Source of the DNA: Tillus elongatus
Lineage: Eukaryota > Arthropoda > Insecta > Coleoptera > Cleridae
Direction of reading: 5' to 3'
DNA: 64,000 nt
Assembly (NCBI GenBank): GCA_964006375.1
Contig: OZ023266.1
Location: 68,729,391-68,793,390, forward strand
Part shown: piece after piece, positions 43,172 to 55,499 of the stretch
How positions within the stretch are numbered: position 1 is the first letter of the stretch
Layout of the letters: the number at the start of each line of letters is the position of its first letter
Program-made: the position numbers and the translations under genes
Notes under the pieces: generated by a model
Databases searched by the model: none
What the model was told of the DNA's origin: nothing
The model's input: the letters and a program-made list of their open reading frames with translations, nothing else

Positions 43172-45530
43172 TATTATTATTATTATTGTCCGTTGGCCAC
43201 ACACCTTATAAAGAAGTGAGCATAAAGCAGTGACACATCGATCTAGAACAAAATGACCAGTTTGAATGTGTGTATTAAAAATACTGATGTGTGTCACCCA
43301 CTACCCTCCGGAGGAGACTGCGACCATACGGTACAAAATATTTCTGAATGAGTAGGTATAATTACCATTCTAGGACCAGGTGCTCAGGGTTCTTTTTTAG
43401 GTTTTTTAGTATTTTGCCTGTGGCGCCGATAACAGCGGGTACTACCATAACTGCATCTATATCCCACATTTGAAGGATCTCACAACAAGGTGGTAAATAT
43501 TTATAAATTTTCTTTGTGTACGTTTTATGGATGTTGCCAGGAAGTAGTATCGCGAAGTCAACCAAAAACCATGTTTGTATCTTTTTTGACCTCAGGACGG
43601 GATTAGGGTTATTGTTTGGGATTTGTAGATCTGTGTGTATTTTCCTATTCCAAGAAAGACGGATTTCTTCATCTTCGCAATTCTTTGGCGGATCATATTG
43701 ATAAAATGGAGCAGTATTTGTAAGACCCATGTATTTCTCCCACATCTTTAGACGTATTGACTTCTGAGCCAGCACTGAGCAACCTGCAAGGATGTGGTCC
43801 ACGCCGCCCTCCATCTTATCGCACATGCGACATTTGTCGTTTTCCAAACTTCCTCTCAAAACTCTCTATATAATCTTGTTGGAATTACCTGGTCATGTAT
43901 AACTGATATAAAGCCTATAGTTTCAAGACTGAGGTTACTCCAGCGTAGATAGGACGCGCACTATTGTATGCATGATCTCCCCCTCCATCACAGCCAAGAC
44001 TTACTCCCCCACTTTTATAGCTGTTGTTCAGATGGCATGGAGCCGGCAAGAGGGCAAACGGTCTTATCGGCCTGTTTTAGCGGCTTGTCTCTCTTATCCA
44101 TTTTGGTAACAGCTAGAAGTATACCGCTGGTTTCTGCCTTCACATCTGAAATTCATCTGCCTCCCAACTTGGAATCTTGGCATCTCCGAGATGGAATATT
44201 TCAATAGAAAATCTTGGATGATGAGCTTTGTGGTTTCAAAATAACTTTTTTTATCTATTTTCGGCTCACTTCAATATGTGTTAGTATTTTATGATACCAA
44301 AGCTGTAGGTTATGATAGATGTTACATAGGTATTGACTGCCTTCGTTTCTTGAAGATAGTTTAGTACGGAGAAAGGAGCGAATTCTCTTAAGGTAGGTTT
44401 CTTTACTTGCTTGATTCGCCATATGATCTATATCCCTGGCCCGACAGTACCCCAGATACTTATATTTGTTTTTTTTCTCCATTCTCTCCTTGATCCCCGA
44501 TTCCTATCACTCTCACATCCCTCATGGCTTGTCCACTTGTCCTACTCCATGCTGATTATTCTGCATTTTTACAATCCAAGCTTCATTTGTATATCACTGC
44601 TGAACCGGTCCACACAGGCAAGGGGATATTTTAGTTGATTTTTAGATTGTGAAATTGAAATCATCCATATACCACAATAACTGATCTGGTAGTTATTATT
44701 ATGTGGCAAGGTTATTACCTATATCCCTTGTTTGATTGTTGATATTTTCGTCAATGGGCGGAGTACTAACTAGAACCAGAGAGGACTAAGTGATTCTTCT
44801 TAAAATATCTATCTTCTGGTGCTGATGATTCATGCATCCAAGCGCTCTTCTGGAGAGCTAATCACTATAATTGTCTTCCATTACTCCATCGCACGTATGA
44901 TGTCCTATTTTGTAGATCTCCAGAACCTCCGAGAGCCAGGAGCGAGGAACGCTGTCGAAAGACTTCCCACAGTCTATATATGCAGTGTGCAAAGAGCTTT
45001 ATGTTTTCTTTGCATGGTCCATTACTGTGGGGTCTCTGATTAGTTGTTCTTTACAGCCACTCGATTCTCTACGACAGCCCCTGTTCCTCATCCAGCAGCA
45101 TATTTGGCTCAAGTGGGTTGTACACATTTACAGCAATTATATGTGTTGATAATTTATAAATTGTTGAGGGGGAGGCAGGTAATTTGTCTATACTTGGCTG
45201 GGTTATTAGCATATTCAACATGCTTTGGCAGAAGCTTAATTCTGATTATTAAAAGATGTTCGTAAAGCATCTGTCTAGCTTACAGAGCGATTGTTTGTAC
45301 CAAAAGTTCTGCAGTTTATCGGGCCCTGGTGCTTTCCAGTTAGGAGTTTTGCTTAGTGCCCTCTCTACACCATCCTCCATTTTTTTCGCGTTAGCATAGT
45401 ACGGAGTCTTCTTTTTCATCACGCATCCACTATTTGTGGTTTCCTGGTATATTCTAGATACTTTCCGAGAAGCTTCTTGTAGTTCCGACGTAGAGATTTG
45501 TTTCCCGTTGCTGGTGGCTCCAATAAATTA
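43172..45530 (-). pseudogene. R2/R4-type LINE (restriction-like endonuclease) pseudogene
   Basis: Minus-strand blocks from 45530: KMEDGVERALSKTPNWKAPG then PDKLQNFWYKQS (before the RT palm), a shifted-frame equivalent of 'YRPITCLP', EEQGLS/GC-KEQLI, AYIDCGKSFDSVPRSWLSEV (palm A) and LEIYKI. Then KYKYLGYCRARDIDHMANQA, TYLKRIRSFLRTKLSSRNEG (thumb), DVKAETSGILLAVTKMDKRD, the CCHC knuckle CRMCDKMEGGVDHILAGC (about 43829-43776) and the restriction-like endonuclease: IHTDLQIPNNNPNP (RPD changed to NPN) and FLVDFAILLPGN. It ends in a short 3' UTR and an (AAT)n tail at 43172-43190. The last 165 codons (43362-43859) are open; the RT part has many frameshifts. R4/Dong-like is my best guess within RLE-type LINEs. 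Confidence 0.83.
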
Positions 45531-45790
45531 CACAGACTAATGTCTATACTGCAATACAAAAAGTAACAGTGCAACACAGAATGTCTAACAATGATGACAA
45601 TTTAGGACAATTTACAGAAATTTAACTTGCACAGTTCACTATGCTACTAGTCGAGTTCACGTTTCAAGGCACCAATTCGCAACGTCGACAGTCTCGCTGG
45701 GTAGATCGTTCGATTCATTCTTCTCTGAATTTTTTATCTTCTGAAGACGCTAGCTTTGTTAGCGAAACGATCGCCAGATTTTAAAAAAAA
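45531..45790 (+). mobile_element. Penelope-type 3' end with hammerhead-like motif
   Basis: At 45741: CTGAAGA, one base, a perfect GCTA/TAGC stem (45749-45763) with a CTTTG-type loop, GAAAC (45764-45768), CGATCG, then CCAGATTTT and an A-run ending at 45790. The core matches CUGANGA exactly. Helix I (ATCT with AGAT) is weak, and the expected U before the cleavage site is C. The A-run directly abuts the terminal repeat of the next HTM copy at 45792. No coding sequence of the element is present. Confidence 0.45.
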
Positions 45791-45791
45791 C

Positions 45792-47148
<1,357 letters not shown>

Positions 47149-48159
47149 AAGATGTGTTGTGGTGATTTGGGTTCTCCAAGTATACTTATCAGTGCCCATC
47201 ACAAGTTACAATTTTCACTTAGTCTACTGCTCTTTATAGAAATGCTTTACCTAAATAAGCTCTTTAGAAAAAACATTCAATTACGGAAGTCAAAATAGGA
47301 ATTGGTCCAATTAAATCACGAAAGACAGGTGCTTTATGGATTGATTCGTATAAATTAAGTCTGACTACCAAAATTCCACAATTGCATTGAACAGGAATTA
47401 CAAATACACCCAGCTAAAAAAATTGATGGCATGACGTAATTTATGTCCCATTAAAACAAAGCTGCCGGATTTGAATGTGGTGAAATATGGCTTGTATCTG
47501 TATTTATCTCCCCACCGAATCTATTGAAGTTCTTTAGCAGATTAACTCAAATATTAACATTGTTTGATGAATGTATTTCCATTGTTTTCAAAACAAAAGT
47601 AGGAAAGTTGAAAATCGGTTTTAGTCGATCGATTCGCTTTTCCTGAACATAAATCAAACAAGCAGCCTTCACGAATTACAATATGCAAATACGACAATTA
47701 CGAAAAACTGTCGGGAAACGGAAAAAACCGGAGAATACTTTGCATACAACGAAGCGAAGTGATCTAAAAATGCTTTAATAAAGCGCTGAAACGGAACGTC
47801 GAGTAAAGCGATGTTATACATATACATTTCCGATTACAGCCACTTGAGGACAATTGACTTTATTAAAATTCAGTAAAAAAGAAAGGCGGTGCGCTAGGGG
47901 ATATATTTCAATTACAGTACCTAAATAAAAACGTTTCTAGACTTCTTCCTAAAAGGATAAACGGAGAAAATGAATAAGCTTCCAAACTAAATACAGATTT
48001 GCAGGTTTTTTCTCTGACTTCGCAACAGCTTTTTATCTTCAATGTAACAGTTACGATAGGGTATCGTGAAGTAGAAGAAATATTTATACGCGCATATGTT
48101 AGTGATAAATAAAATATAATTGTAACGTTATGGTATTTTGATAAAAGGTCATTGAGAAA
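47149..48159. other. AT-rich DNA; short shared repeat at its left edge
   Basis: 47165-47212 (TTGGGTTCTCCAAGT..., TCAGTGCCCATCACAAGTT, TTTTCACTTAGT) recurs at 56877-56936. The rest has no confident feature. A Lys/Arg-rich frame at 47680-47790 is not assignable. Confidence 0.45.
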
Positions 48160-48420
48160 TTAAATTGGAACAAAAAACACAATCACCCCAAAAATCACAA
48201 AAATAATATCAGAGAGTTATTCTGTAGGCATGTATTTCAACAACAAAGTTGTCATTATCAGTCAATATCGCCAACGGTACTTATAAACCGTTTAGCTATA
48301 GCTACGGATGAAGACAACTTCGTTGTAGAAATACGTATATAGCGCACAGATATCTGTTATTATTTCTTGTGCAATTTGGTTAGTTCTGATTTTTGTTTCA
48401 GTTTCCATCCACAGTGCCTT
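48160..48420. mobile_element. Head-to-head pair of Penelope-type 3' ends
   Basis: Minus strand at 48262-48219: CTGATAA, a GACAAC/GTTGTT stem, GAAATACATG (G8 is A). Plus strand at 48301-48346: GCTA, CGGATGA (U4 is G), a GACAAC/GTTGTA stem, GAAATACGTATA, then TAGC, which pairs with GCTA as helix I. Each is followed by a similar tail (CTG.TATTATTT.T...) and TTTCAGTTTCCA..CACAGTG on the plus side, also found at 55145-55200. The two lie about 40 bp apart, pointing away from each other. Confidence 0.5.
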
Positions 48421-51115
48421 TTAAAATAGTGCTGCAAATTGAAACATAACTTCCACATAGCTGTGATAATTTATTCTCTTCAGAAAGACATTGTCATGAA
48501 AATGATTTAATTTAGGGCCCATAACATTACGATAAAGAAAATATGTGGATTCCGGTACCTCATAAACTTTTGAAACATTATATTACTCGCGTGTTATTGA
48601 AAAAATGTCAATTTTCACCAAATTACCCCTAATTTATCCCCTTCCCCCTGATCTTACCCAAAACCAACTCGAAGAGTTTCTTTGTCGGGTGCTAATGGGA
48701 CACGAAATTTAAAGATTATATCTCAGTTGGTTCGAAAGTTATTGCGCCTATTAACAGACAAAAGTACATGCCAACACACCGGTAGACAGACAGATGGACC
48801 GACCGACAGGTCGACCGACGGACAAAAAAAATGTCGTTCCAGAATCAAGTTTTCTATATATTTGGAGGCTTTTTACTCCGTTTTAGCAAAAAATTCGAAA
48901 TTTTTGGCAACAATATCCCTCACACAGTCAACAGTCCTCACACAGTCAACCCCCAATTTAGTTTCAATAGAGAATACCAGATGTTTGATGAAACTAAAAG
49001 TTTTCTAATAAATAAACCCTAAAACGTTATATTACTCGAGTTTTAACAAAAAAATGTCAATTTTTACCAAACCACCCTCCATTCATTCTCTACCCCCAAA
49101 ACGGTTTTACCCAAAAACATTCCAAACCGTTCGTTGCCGAGTGCTAACTGTATACCCAATTTGAAGACGATATCTCAATTCATTCTAAAGTTATCGCTGC
49201 TACAAGCATACAGACGTACAGACCGACAGCTAAAAAAAGTCGTTCCCAAATCATGTTTTATATACGTTTTGTTACTTTTACAACGTTTAAGCAAAAAAAA
49301 AAATAATTAAATTTTGGTCGTCGATTCGGAAGTAATAAATCGACAAGTTTCAAAGATAGTGCTGCAAATTAAATCATCACTGTGATAATTAATTCTCTTT
49401 TGAAAGAAGAATCAATTTAGGGCCCATGGCTTGACCACAAAGAAAATATTTGTATTCCTGTACCCATAAACTTTGGAAACGTTATGATACTCGAGTTTTA
49501 TTGGAAACATGTCAATTTTCACAAAATCACTCGTTATTTAGCCCCTACCCCCTGAAGCGATTTTTACAAAAAACATTTAGAACCGTTGCCTTGTTGGGCG
49601 CTAACTGGCTTCCAAATTTGAAGATGATATCTCAATTCGTTCGAAAGTTATTGCGCTTATTAACAGACATGCCGACAACCGACCGACCGACAGACAATAA
49701 AAAAATTACTACCAGAATCATGTTTTCTATATGCTGTGAGACTTTTTACGCAGCTTTAAGAAAACAATCAAAATTTTTGTTAACAATATTCCACTCTCAC
49801 ACATTCAACCCCTAATTTAATTTCAGCACAGAGTACCAGATGATTGATGAAATTAAAAGTTTTCTAATAAATAAACACTAAAACGTTCTAATACTCTAGT
49901 TTTAACGAAAAAGTGTCAATTTTCACCAAACCACCACCCATTCATCCCCTACCTCTAAAGCGATTTTACCCAAGATTATTACAAACCGTTCGTTTGCCAA
50001 TTGCCAACTGTATGCCACATTTGAAGACGATATTTCAGTTCGTTTTAAAGTTATCGTGGCTACAAACAGACCGAGAGCCAAAAAATGTCGTTCCCAAACC
50101 ATGCTTTTTATATGTTTTGATCCCTTTGACGACGATTAAGGAAAAAAATTAAATTTTTGTCGCCGATTCGAGACTTCTACACGTTGTGACGATGTAAAAG
50201 TAATAAATCGACGAGTTTCAAAGATAGTTCTGCAAATTGAATCATAACATCCACATAGCTGTGGAAATTAACTCTCTTCAGAAAGACATTCCCATGGAAT
50301 CAATTTAGGGCCCATGGCTTTACCACAAAAGAAATATTTGTATTCCTGTACCCATACACTTTGGAAACGTTATATTATTCGAGTTTTATTGAAAAAATAT
50401 AAATTTTTACCAATCATCTTTTATTATTCCCTACAGCCTGAAGCGATCTTACCCAAAAACAATTGGATGCCTTAATTTGTCCGGTGCTAACTAGATACCA
50501 AATTTGGAGATGATATATCAATTCTTTTAAAAGTTATTGCGCCTATTAACAGAAAGACCACATGCTGAGAGACCGAAGACAAAAAAATGTTTGTTCCAGA
50601 ATCAAGTTTTCCATATGCTTTGAGACTTTCCCCCGTTTTAGCAAAAATAATTTGGAAATTTTTGTCAACAATATTCCACCCTCACACATTCAACCCCTAA
50701 TTTAATTTCAGCACAGAATACCAGATGTTTGATGAAATTAAAAGTTTTCTAATAAATAAAGCCTAAATTGTTATATTGCTGAGTTTTAACGAAAAAATGT
50801 CAATTTTCACCAAACCACCCGCCATTATTTGACTAGACCCGACAGCGATTTTACCCAGAAACAATCTCAACCCTTCGTTTGTCGGATGCTAACTGTATAC
50901 CAAATTTTAAGACGATATCTCAATTCGTTCCAAAGTTATCGTGGCTACAACAGACAGACACACAAACCGACAGACCGACAGGCAAAAAATAATTTCGTTG
51001 CCAAATCATGTTTCCTATATGTTTTGATACTTTTTAAGACGTTTAAACGAAAAAAAAATTCGAATTTTTTGTCAACAATATTCCACCCCCACACATGCAA
51101 CCCCTAATTTAATTT
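48400..51115 (+). repeat. Higher-order tandem array: ~890-bp A-B dimers
   Basis: Two diverged ~400-480-bp monomers alternate. A starts at 48578, 49480 and 50369 (TTATATTACTCG.GTTTTA-type start; contains CAACAATATTCCACCCTCAC and a GACCGACAGAC run). B starts at 49026, 49888 and 50770 (contains GACGATATCTCAATTCGTTC and TTAGGGCCCATGGC). Dimers are 902 and 889 bp; the third is cut at 51115, and a B tail precedes the first A. Several 80-120-codon frames share a peptide (QFVRKLLRLLTD) because they are the same repeat read repeatedly. I do not consider them genes. Confidence 0.82.
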
Positions 51116-51129
51116 CTTGTCTAACTTAA

Positions 51130-51600
51130 GGAGTCTAACAGGAGACTTCTTAAGACTTCTCTTGGAGTTTTTTCTGCTTGACTGTGTAGCCTCCTGTTAC
51201 GCTTTTGCTCTGTCAGTTCACTCCACAGCTTTCAATGTTTAATTTCACAATTGACTTTTACACTTAGTCATTCACTTATTTTGCTTTAGTTTATTCTAAT
51301 AATATAAGCCTGCTTTCACTGCATGTTTTTGGCTGCACTGTAGCTTTTAGCGTGTTTAATTGTAGCCTGTAGTTTGTTACTGTAACATTCTTGGCTTTTA
51401 CTGTTGCTTCTAATCTATTTACTGTTTTACTGTAGATTTGTAACCTTGACGATTTCTGTAGTGTTTGTCTTGAGATCATTGTGCTTTAACCGGCACAATT
51501 GCCTACCAGAAAACAACGCTTTCTGACAGATCTCTTTATTGTATTTTAGGTTTGCCCCTGAGGATGACTACTAGTTAGCCGAAACGCGTAGGAATTTTAA
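51130..51600 (+). mobile_element. Penelope-type 3' region with hammerhead-like motif
   Basis: CCTACCAGAAAAC...TTTCTGACAG (51507-51532) and TGAGGATG...GCCGAAACGCGT (51559-51589) match the arms of the 38.1/39.6-kb inverted repeat in order and spacing. Motif: CTGAGGA exact (51558-51564), one T, stem G.CTA/TAG.C (51566-51580), GAAA (51581-51584), CGCG T A. Helix I is only CC/GG. The upstream 400 bp is T/G-rich non-coding sequence. Confidence 0.5.
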
Positions 51601-51651
51601 TTAAAATTACTGTCTGGATCAGAAGCATTTAATTGAGTATTTAGTTATATA

Positions 51652-51715
51652 GCAGGAGACACAGACCTGTTTCGTCCTTCGTAGGACTCATCGGAATATC
51701 ATACGTGTGCTCCAA
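51652..51715 (-). ncRNA. Near-canonical hammerhead-like motif
   Basis: Minus strand: GATATT, core CCGATGA (51695-51689; U4 is C), helix II GTCC/GGAC with TACGAA loop (perfect, no extra base), GAAAC, AGG, then GTC, the classic cleavage triplet, closing helix III as A-U and C-G. An outer ACAC/TGTG and GGAG/CTCC pairing could form helix I, with a long asymmetric loop. One base from the canonical core. Confidence 0.55.
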
Positions 51716-51770
51716 CAAGTCGGCCTTAAGCCAGGCATTGTCTAGAACCGTCACAACAGCAGCGATGGCG

Positions 51771-52167
51771 TATTTCGCATTGAAAAACCGGCTTCCCGCA
51801 TACCACCAATGTGCGCTTTTTCCAATTCACTCAAATCATTGTAATTGTTCCGTAAACGGCGCCTAGACAAAATAACTTAATGACCTAATAAATTGCGCAA
51901 AAATTGCTATGCAATATAGCTTGAAAATGAAGAAGATGCAAATTTAAAGCGAAAAATATGTACACCCGTATTTCGTATTGAAAAACCGGCTTCCCGCATA
52001 CCACCAATGTGCGCTTTTTCCAATTCACTCAAATCATTGTAATTGTTCCGTAAACGGCGCCTAGACAAAATAACCTAATGACTTAATAAATTGCGCAAAA
52101 ATTGCTACGCAATATAGCTTGAAAATGAAGAAGATGCAAATAAAGCGAAAAATATGTACACCCGTAA
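51771..52167 (-). repeat. 198-bp tandem duplication of a Tc1-like N-terminus
   Basis: Two nearly identical units (51771-51968 and 51969-52167). On the minus strand each reads LRRLRNNYNDLSELEKAHIG then GMREAGFSIRN, the first helix-turn-helix of a Tc1-like transposase, similar to the start of the 5.9-6.8 kb pseudogene. No catalytic domain follows. Confidence 0.75.
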
Positions 52168-52661
<494 letters not shown>

Positions 52662-52945
52662 TGGCGCATTGAAAACGAAACAGACCGATTTGCGTCCAGA
52701 GAATTTTTTAAGAAACGCTGAAAGACGTCAATTTTAATATTGAGGGGGACATGTTTTGACATAAAACTCAACTTTGTCACATCAACCCCTTAAGAGTGGT
52801 GATAACAACCCTTATATTTTAAAAAAGGAACATGGATCGAGTGTTACATCATTTGAAAGCTCTTTCTTGTCTGAATTCACCACACTAATTTTTTAGAAGT
52901 TTTATCAACTCGTTTGAAAATTATTCACAGTTGAAGATTCAAAAA

Positions 52946-53053
52946 CGCATTTCACTCATTCCGATAAGAAATGTGCTGATAGTCAATGTTTCGTTGGTTT
53001 TGAAACAAAAAATTGACTATCAAAACATTTCTTATCGGAATGAGAGAAATGCG
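52946..53053. repeat. ~43-bp-arm inverted repeat upstream of the transposase
   Basis: CGCATTTCACTCATTCCGAT, then AAGAAATGTGCTGATAGTCAAT, is matched in reverse by ATTGACTATCAAAACATTTC then TTATCGGAATGAGAGAAATGCG, with a ~22-nt loop. It lies in the 5' leader, about 65 bp before the ATG. Confidence 0.85.
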
Positions 53054-53117
53054 GTTTATTATTTCAGTTTATCGGTCGGTTTGGTACTTGATAGTACTAC
53101 CAAAAATTAATTTCACA

Positions 53118-54192
53118 ATGATGTATTCTGTAGAAGAAAGAGTTGAAATATTTACCCTTTTTTTCAAAACGATGACTGTGCCAACCGTACTGCAAATTTG
53201 TTTAATGAACGACATCCGAACAGACATGTTAACAAAAAATACATTTTGGAGTTAGTTGCAAAGTTTCGACAAAGTGGTTCAGTAACCAACAAAAAACGGG
53301 ATCCTGAACGTGAATTTCCGGTTAGAAATGAGACTACTGAGATTGAAGTTTTAGGACAAATTGCTGCAGACCCAACTTTGAGCACAAGAAAATTGGCCAC
53401 TCTTTCAAACATCAAAAGAAGAACTATTCAGCGAATGTTAAAGCCTAATAAATTTCACCCGTATAAAATTCATCTTGTACAACTGAACAAAGATGATTTT
53501 GATTGGCGGCTGGAGTTTTGTGAAGTTATGGCTGCACGAAGAGCTGATAACGGGAACTTTCTGTTCAATATCTGTTTTTCAGACGAGTGTACTTTTTATC
53601 TAACTCTACACTCAATCGTCACAATTGTTATTATTGGGCAGATAATAATCCAATAAATTTTCACGAAGTCCACACTCAAACTCCACAGAAATTAAGTGTT
53701 TGGACTGGCAGTTTTGGAGACCGTTTAATCGGACCAATTTTTCTTGATGGCAATTTGAGTGGCGCAACGTATTTGGAGTTACTAGAAGATATCGTTTACC
53801 CTCTACTAATTGTCATTGTTGAAAATGATGATCGCTATCAAGAAAATCAATTAGTTTTTCTACAACATGGAGCTCCTCCGCATTTTTAACAGCGTCTTAG
53901 GGAGTTTTTGAACAGAGAGTTTCTAGGACAATGGATTGGGCGTAGAGGTGCTATTGAGTGGCCCCCTATATCACCGGATTTAACTCCTTTAGACTTCTTT
54001 CTATGGGGCTATTTAAAGAGTAGAATTCAAGCAACAGAACCGGAGTCTCTGGAATAATTACGACGACGCGTTGTTGAACAATGCCGTCTAATAACTCCAC
54101 AAATGCTTCAGAATGTCAGAGCTCGTTTTGAACAAAATTTGTACTTTTGTATGGAAGCTGATGGTAAACAATTTGAACACTTACTTAACTGA
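53118..54192 (+). pseudogene. Mariner-type transposase, nearly complete but disabled
   Basis: Cut-and-paste transposase. ATG at 53118: MMYSVEERVEIFTLFF, a one-base frameshift near 53170, then NLFNERHPNRHVNKKYILEL and VAKFRQSGSVTNKKRDPE (DUF4817-like helix-turn-helix), EVLGQIAADPTLSTRKLATL, RTIQRMLKPNKFHPYKIHL, FNICFSDECTFYL (first catalytic Asp). A second frameshift near 53605 leads to LNRHNCYYWADNNPINFHEV, LSVWTGSFGDRLIGPIFLD, LSGATYLELLEDIVYPLL, LVFLQHGAPPHF with His where the second catalytic Asp should be, a stop at 53887, FLNREFLGQWIGRRGAIEWP, ISPDLTPLDFFLWGYLKSRI (third Asp), a stop near 54056, and the tail LITPQMLQNVRARFEQNLYF, QFEHLLN. Nearly full length (~355 codons). Inactive. Confidence 0.92.
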
Positions 54193-54572
54193 ATATACAT
54201 TTTTGAACGCTTGGTTCTGTTTTTTAGTTTTTTTTAACGAAAAATTAACTAACTAGTGGATTTCTTATCACAATGAATGAAACTCCAACTGTGAATAATT
54301 TCTAAACGAATTAATAAAACTTCCAAAAAAATTAGTGTGCTGAATTCAGAAAAGAAAGAGCTTTCAAATGATGTAACACTCGACCCATGTTCCCTATCTA
54401 AAATATAAAATATAAGGGTTGTTATCACCACCCTTAAGGGGTCGATGTGACAAAGTTGAGTTTTATGTCAAAACATGTCCCCCTTAATATTAAAATTGAC
54501 GTGTTTCAGCGTTTTTTAAAAAAAATTCTCTGGACGCAAATCGGTCTGTTTCGTTTTCAATGCGCCACCCTG

Positions 54573-55144
54573 TATATGTACATACATAATGGCATCCAAA
54601 CTATGATATCTTCAACACAATATCATATTCTATGAAACAATATTGGCTGATATGGATATACGTTAGACAAACAGCATCTATAGAATCCTAAGAACATAGT
54701 TTCTGTTTAAGCAAGTTTCGGATAGAAGAGGGAAGAGAAGCCAACATACTCACTTCGTTACGGATATGGAATAATCTATACAAAGCATCAGATATAATAT
54801 TTATATTGCTCAACGAAGCAGGCAAACGAAACCTAACAATATTGTGTTCGAATGTTAGTGGATTTAAGACTTGAGATTGGTTTTGTACTTGTATGTTTAC
54901 ATCGTGTTCTGTTTGAAGGCTCACATGGAATAACATATTCTGAAAGCACGTATCTATTTGCTGTATGCAACTTTACGCCAGATGCGGACTGGTAAAATTT
55001 TAAATAAAATAAAGAATTTACTTCCAACGTTCCAGCTGCGAGATAAATTTTGTGGAGTACACAACAGAGCGTATTAGTCATAATACAATATATTGTATTT
55101 ATTTGAAACGTGGTGAATTATATTGAACATTTTTAAACGACTAA
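54573..55144. other. Spacer, no gene recognised
   Basis: Less AT-rich in places. A 82-codon frame (54688-54936, minus) resembles a weakly alpha-helical tail of an RT-like protein (NIVRFRLPASLSNI), but this is not strong enough to call. Confidence 0.35.
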
Positions 55145-55270
55145 TTTTAGCAATAAAAGACTGTGGTTGGACACTGTGCCTGGAAACTGAAAAAAAGCAG
55201 AATCACCTCAAAAATAATAGCAGAAAGTTATACGTATTTCAACAACGAAGTTGTCTTCATCAGTAGATGT
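55145..55270 (-). ncRNA. Penelope-type 3' end with exact CUGAUGA hammerhead core
   Basis: Minus strand at 55263-55229: CTGATGA exact, a GACAAC/GTTGTT stem, GAAA, then TACGTAT with A as cleavage-site base (A-U and U-A helix III closing an ACGT loop). Helix I is weak. The tail that follows (CTGCTATTATTTTT...TTTCAGTTTCCAGGCACAG) recurs at 48340-48420. It stands downstream of the GIY-YIG remnant on the same strand, the place expected for a Penelope terminal repeat. Confidence 0.5.
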
Positions 55271-55339
55271 TGTTAAACTAGCTGTATGAGCAAAATTATC
55301 CTATTTTTATATCTAAACTATGCACTAAAAATGATGTAA

Positions 55340-55495
55340 TCCCGATGGTGCAATACCGGATGATGATGGAATACCAGATGATGAAATACCGTATGATGCA
55401 ATACCGTATGATGCAATATCAGATGCCTCAGGACCGGGTGATGTAAGACCGGATGACGTAACACCGGGTGACGTAATTCCAGGACAATTGTTGTG
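55340..55495 (-). repeat. 15-bp minisatellite encoding a His-rich pentapeptide
   Basis: About ten diverged copies of ATGATGCAATACCGG (plus strand), with GATGTAAGACCGG-type variants at the right. In one minus-strand frame it reads RHPVL/HHPVL repeated. It lies just after the GIY-YIG remnant. Confidence 0.85.
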
Positions 55496-55499
55496 TCAG

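Noticed and set aside
43362..43859. 165-residue open frame as a functional nuclease gene
   Set aside because: It is the C-terminal end of a LINE whose RT is frameshifted; the RPD catalytic motif is altered to NPN and there is no independent start.
48682..51107. Four frames sharing a peptide (QFVRKLLRLLTD), apparent gene family
   Set aside because: They are successive monomers of a tandem array read in the same relative frame; no conserved domain, and frames end at indels.
48580..51110. CRISPR-like array
   Set aside because: Repeats are 400-480 bp with no short-repeat/spacer pattern, in animal-type DNA.
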